This document shows positions 63,376 to 64,000 of a DNA stretch of 64,000 bases, piece after piece. A program made the translations under genes and the position numbers. Within the stretch, counting starts at the first letter, position 1. Every line of letters starts with the position of its first letter. The DNA lies in NCBI GenBank assembly GCA_963995525.1, contig OZ023205.1, forward strand, positions 50,434,681 through 50,498,680. The letters are read 5' to 3'. The notes beneath the pieces are model-generated. The model ran no database searches and was not told the origin of the DNA. It worked only from the letters and a program-made list of their open reading frames with translations. The DNA comes from Escarpia spicata. Taxonomy: Eukaryota; Annelida; Polychaeta; Sabellida; Siboglinidae.

Positions 63376-64000
63376 TCCAGAAAAGTGCACCAAAAATATG
63401 CATATTCGAAAATGTCCGGCTGCACTGCATAAAATGTGGAATTTTTAATTCATTGAATTTGTTTGGGGTTGGTGGACATGGAAATATATAGCAGGATGTA
63501 ATATAATATGAATTCAAGCAATAGGTGTTTTTATTCCCTTTAATCAAGATCATGAACAAATTAAGAATAACTGTGCAGACATTCTAAGCTGTCAGTGCAT
63601 GCACTATCTTTCCTCCTTATAAATGAGTTCCTGAAATCCTTACCTTAGGATACCTTTTGAAGGATGATTCTGATCACACAATCCATTTGGTTTCTCAATG
63701 TGAAAATTGATGGTCTAAAATTAAGAATTCGTAATTCCTGGTATCAGTATTAAGTACTTTGAAGTATATCCGCTTCTCTAAATGCAAACAACACTTGTCT
63801 GCTAATTACCTTGAAGTAGCATGATAAACACCAATTGCAACAGCAATTAACTAACTGTAATCACCTTTACAGGTAACCATTCAACGCCATTTGTTAGGGT
63901 AGGCAGGAAATTGGCAGTGTGAAAGCACTTGCAGGAGGGTTGTACAATGGTACCTGTCAGAGTTTACAATAATTTATTTATATGTACACTGGGCAGTCAT
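63376..64000. other. Right-hand end of window, nothing recognised
   Basis: AT-rich sequence with no exon, RNA gene or repeat that I can support. Confidence 0.45.

Overview
Eukaryotic nuclear DNA from a marine-invertebrate-type animal genome. Genes are split by canonical GT-AG introns, transposons nest inside one another, and minisatellites and tRNA-derived SINEs are frequent. An invertebrate chordate (amphioxus-like) is my best guess, because several minisatellites straddle exon/intron boundaries, a class I recall being described in amphioxus as 'mirages' (from memory, unverified). There are no prokaryotic signals and no CRISPR.

Three host genes were assembled by hand from splice sites and reading-frame continuity. 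(1) The minus-strand C-terminal half of a KDM6A/UTX-type histone H3K27 demethylase (2427-10822, six exons) has all iron and zinc ligands in place; its N-terminal TPR half was not found. (2) A plus-strand, ten-exon gene (12395-27915) encodes a 326-residue multi-pass membrane protein of unknown function. Its large introns hold LINEs, hAT fragments and a Merlin-like element. (3) The minus-strand IQUB gene (30543-45474, eleven exons, 999 codons) encodes an axonemal radial-spoke protein with a long acidic N-terminal extension.

The right third (about 46-64 kb) is mobile-element territory. A roughly 9.4 kb region bounded by 'acttgtccg' repeats contains a nearly complete CR1-like LINE (50465-54660, with an ORF1 esterase-like domain). 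A second element (56248-61112) contains another (56652-60072), which contains a decayed RTE-like LINE. The left end carries a near-identical 865-bp duplication, one copy of which lies inside a TTAA-flanked piggyBac-like element.

The most striking pattern is that four tandem repeat arrays in two neighbouring genes are built from a splice junction (exon end plus splice site), so each repeat carries a decoy donor or acceptor. Others worth checking are a Merlin-type transposase remnant followed 26 nt after its stop by two perfect histone-type 3' stem-loops, a 4.4 kb 56-bp satellite with higher-order structure in an IQUB intron, and a stray copy of a KDM6A intron/exon boundary 29 kb away inside IQUB.
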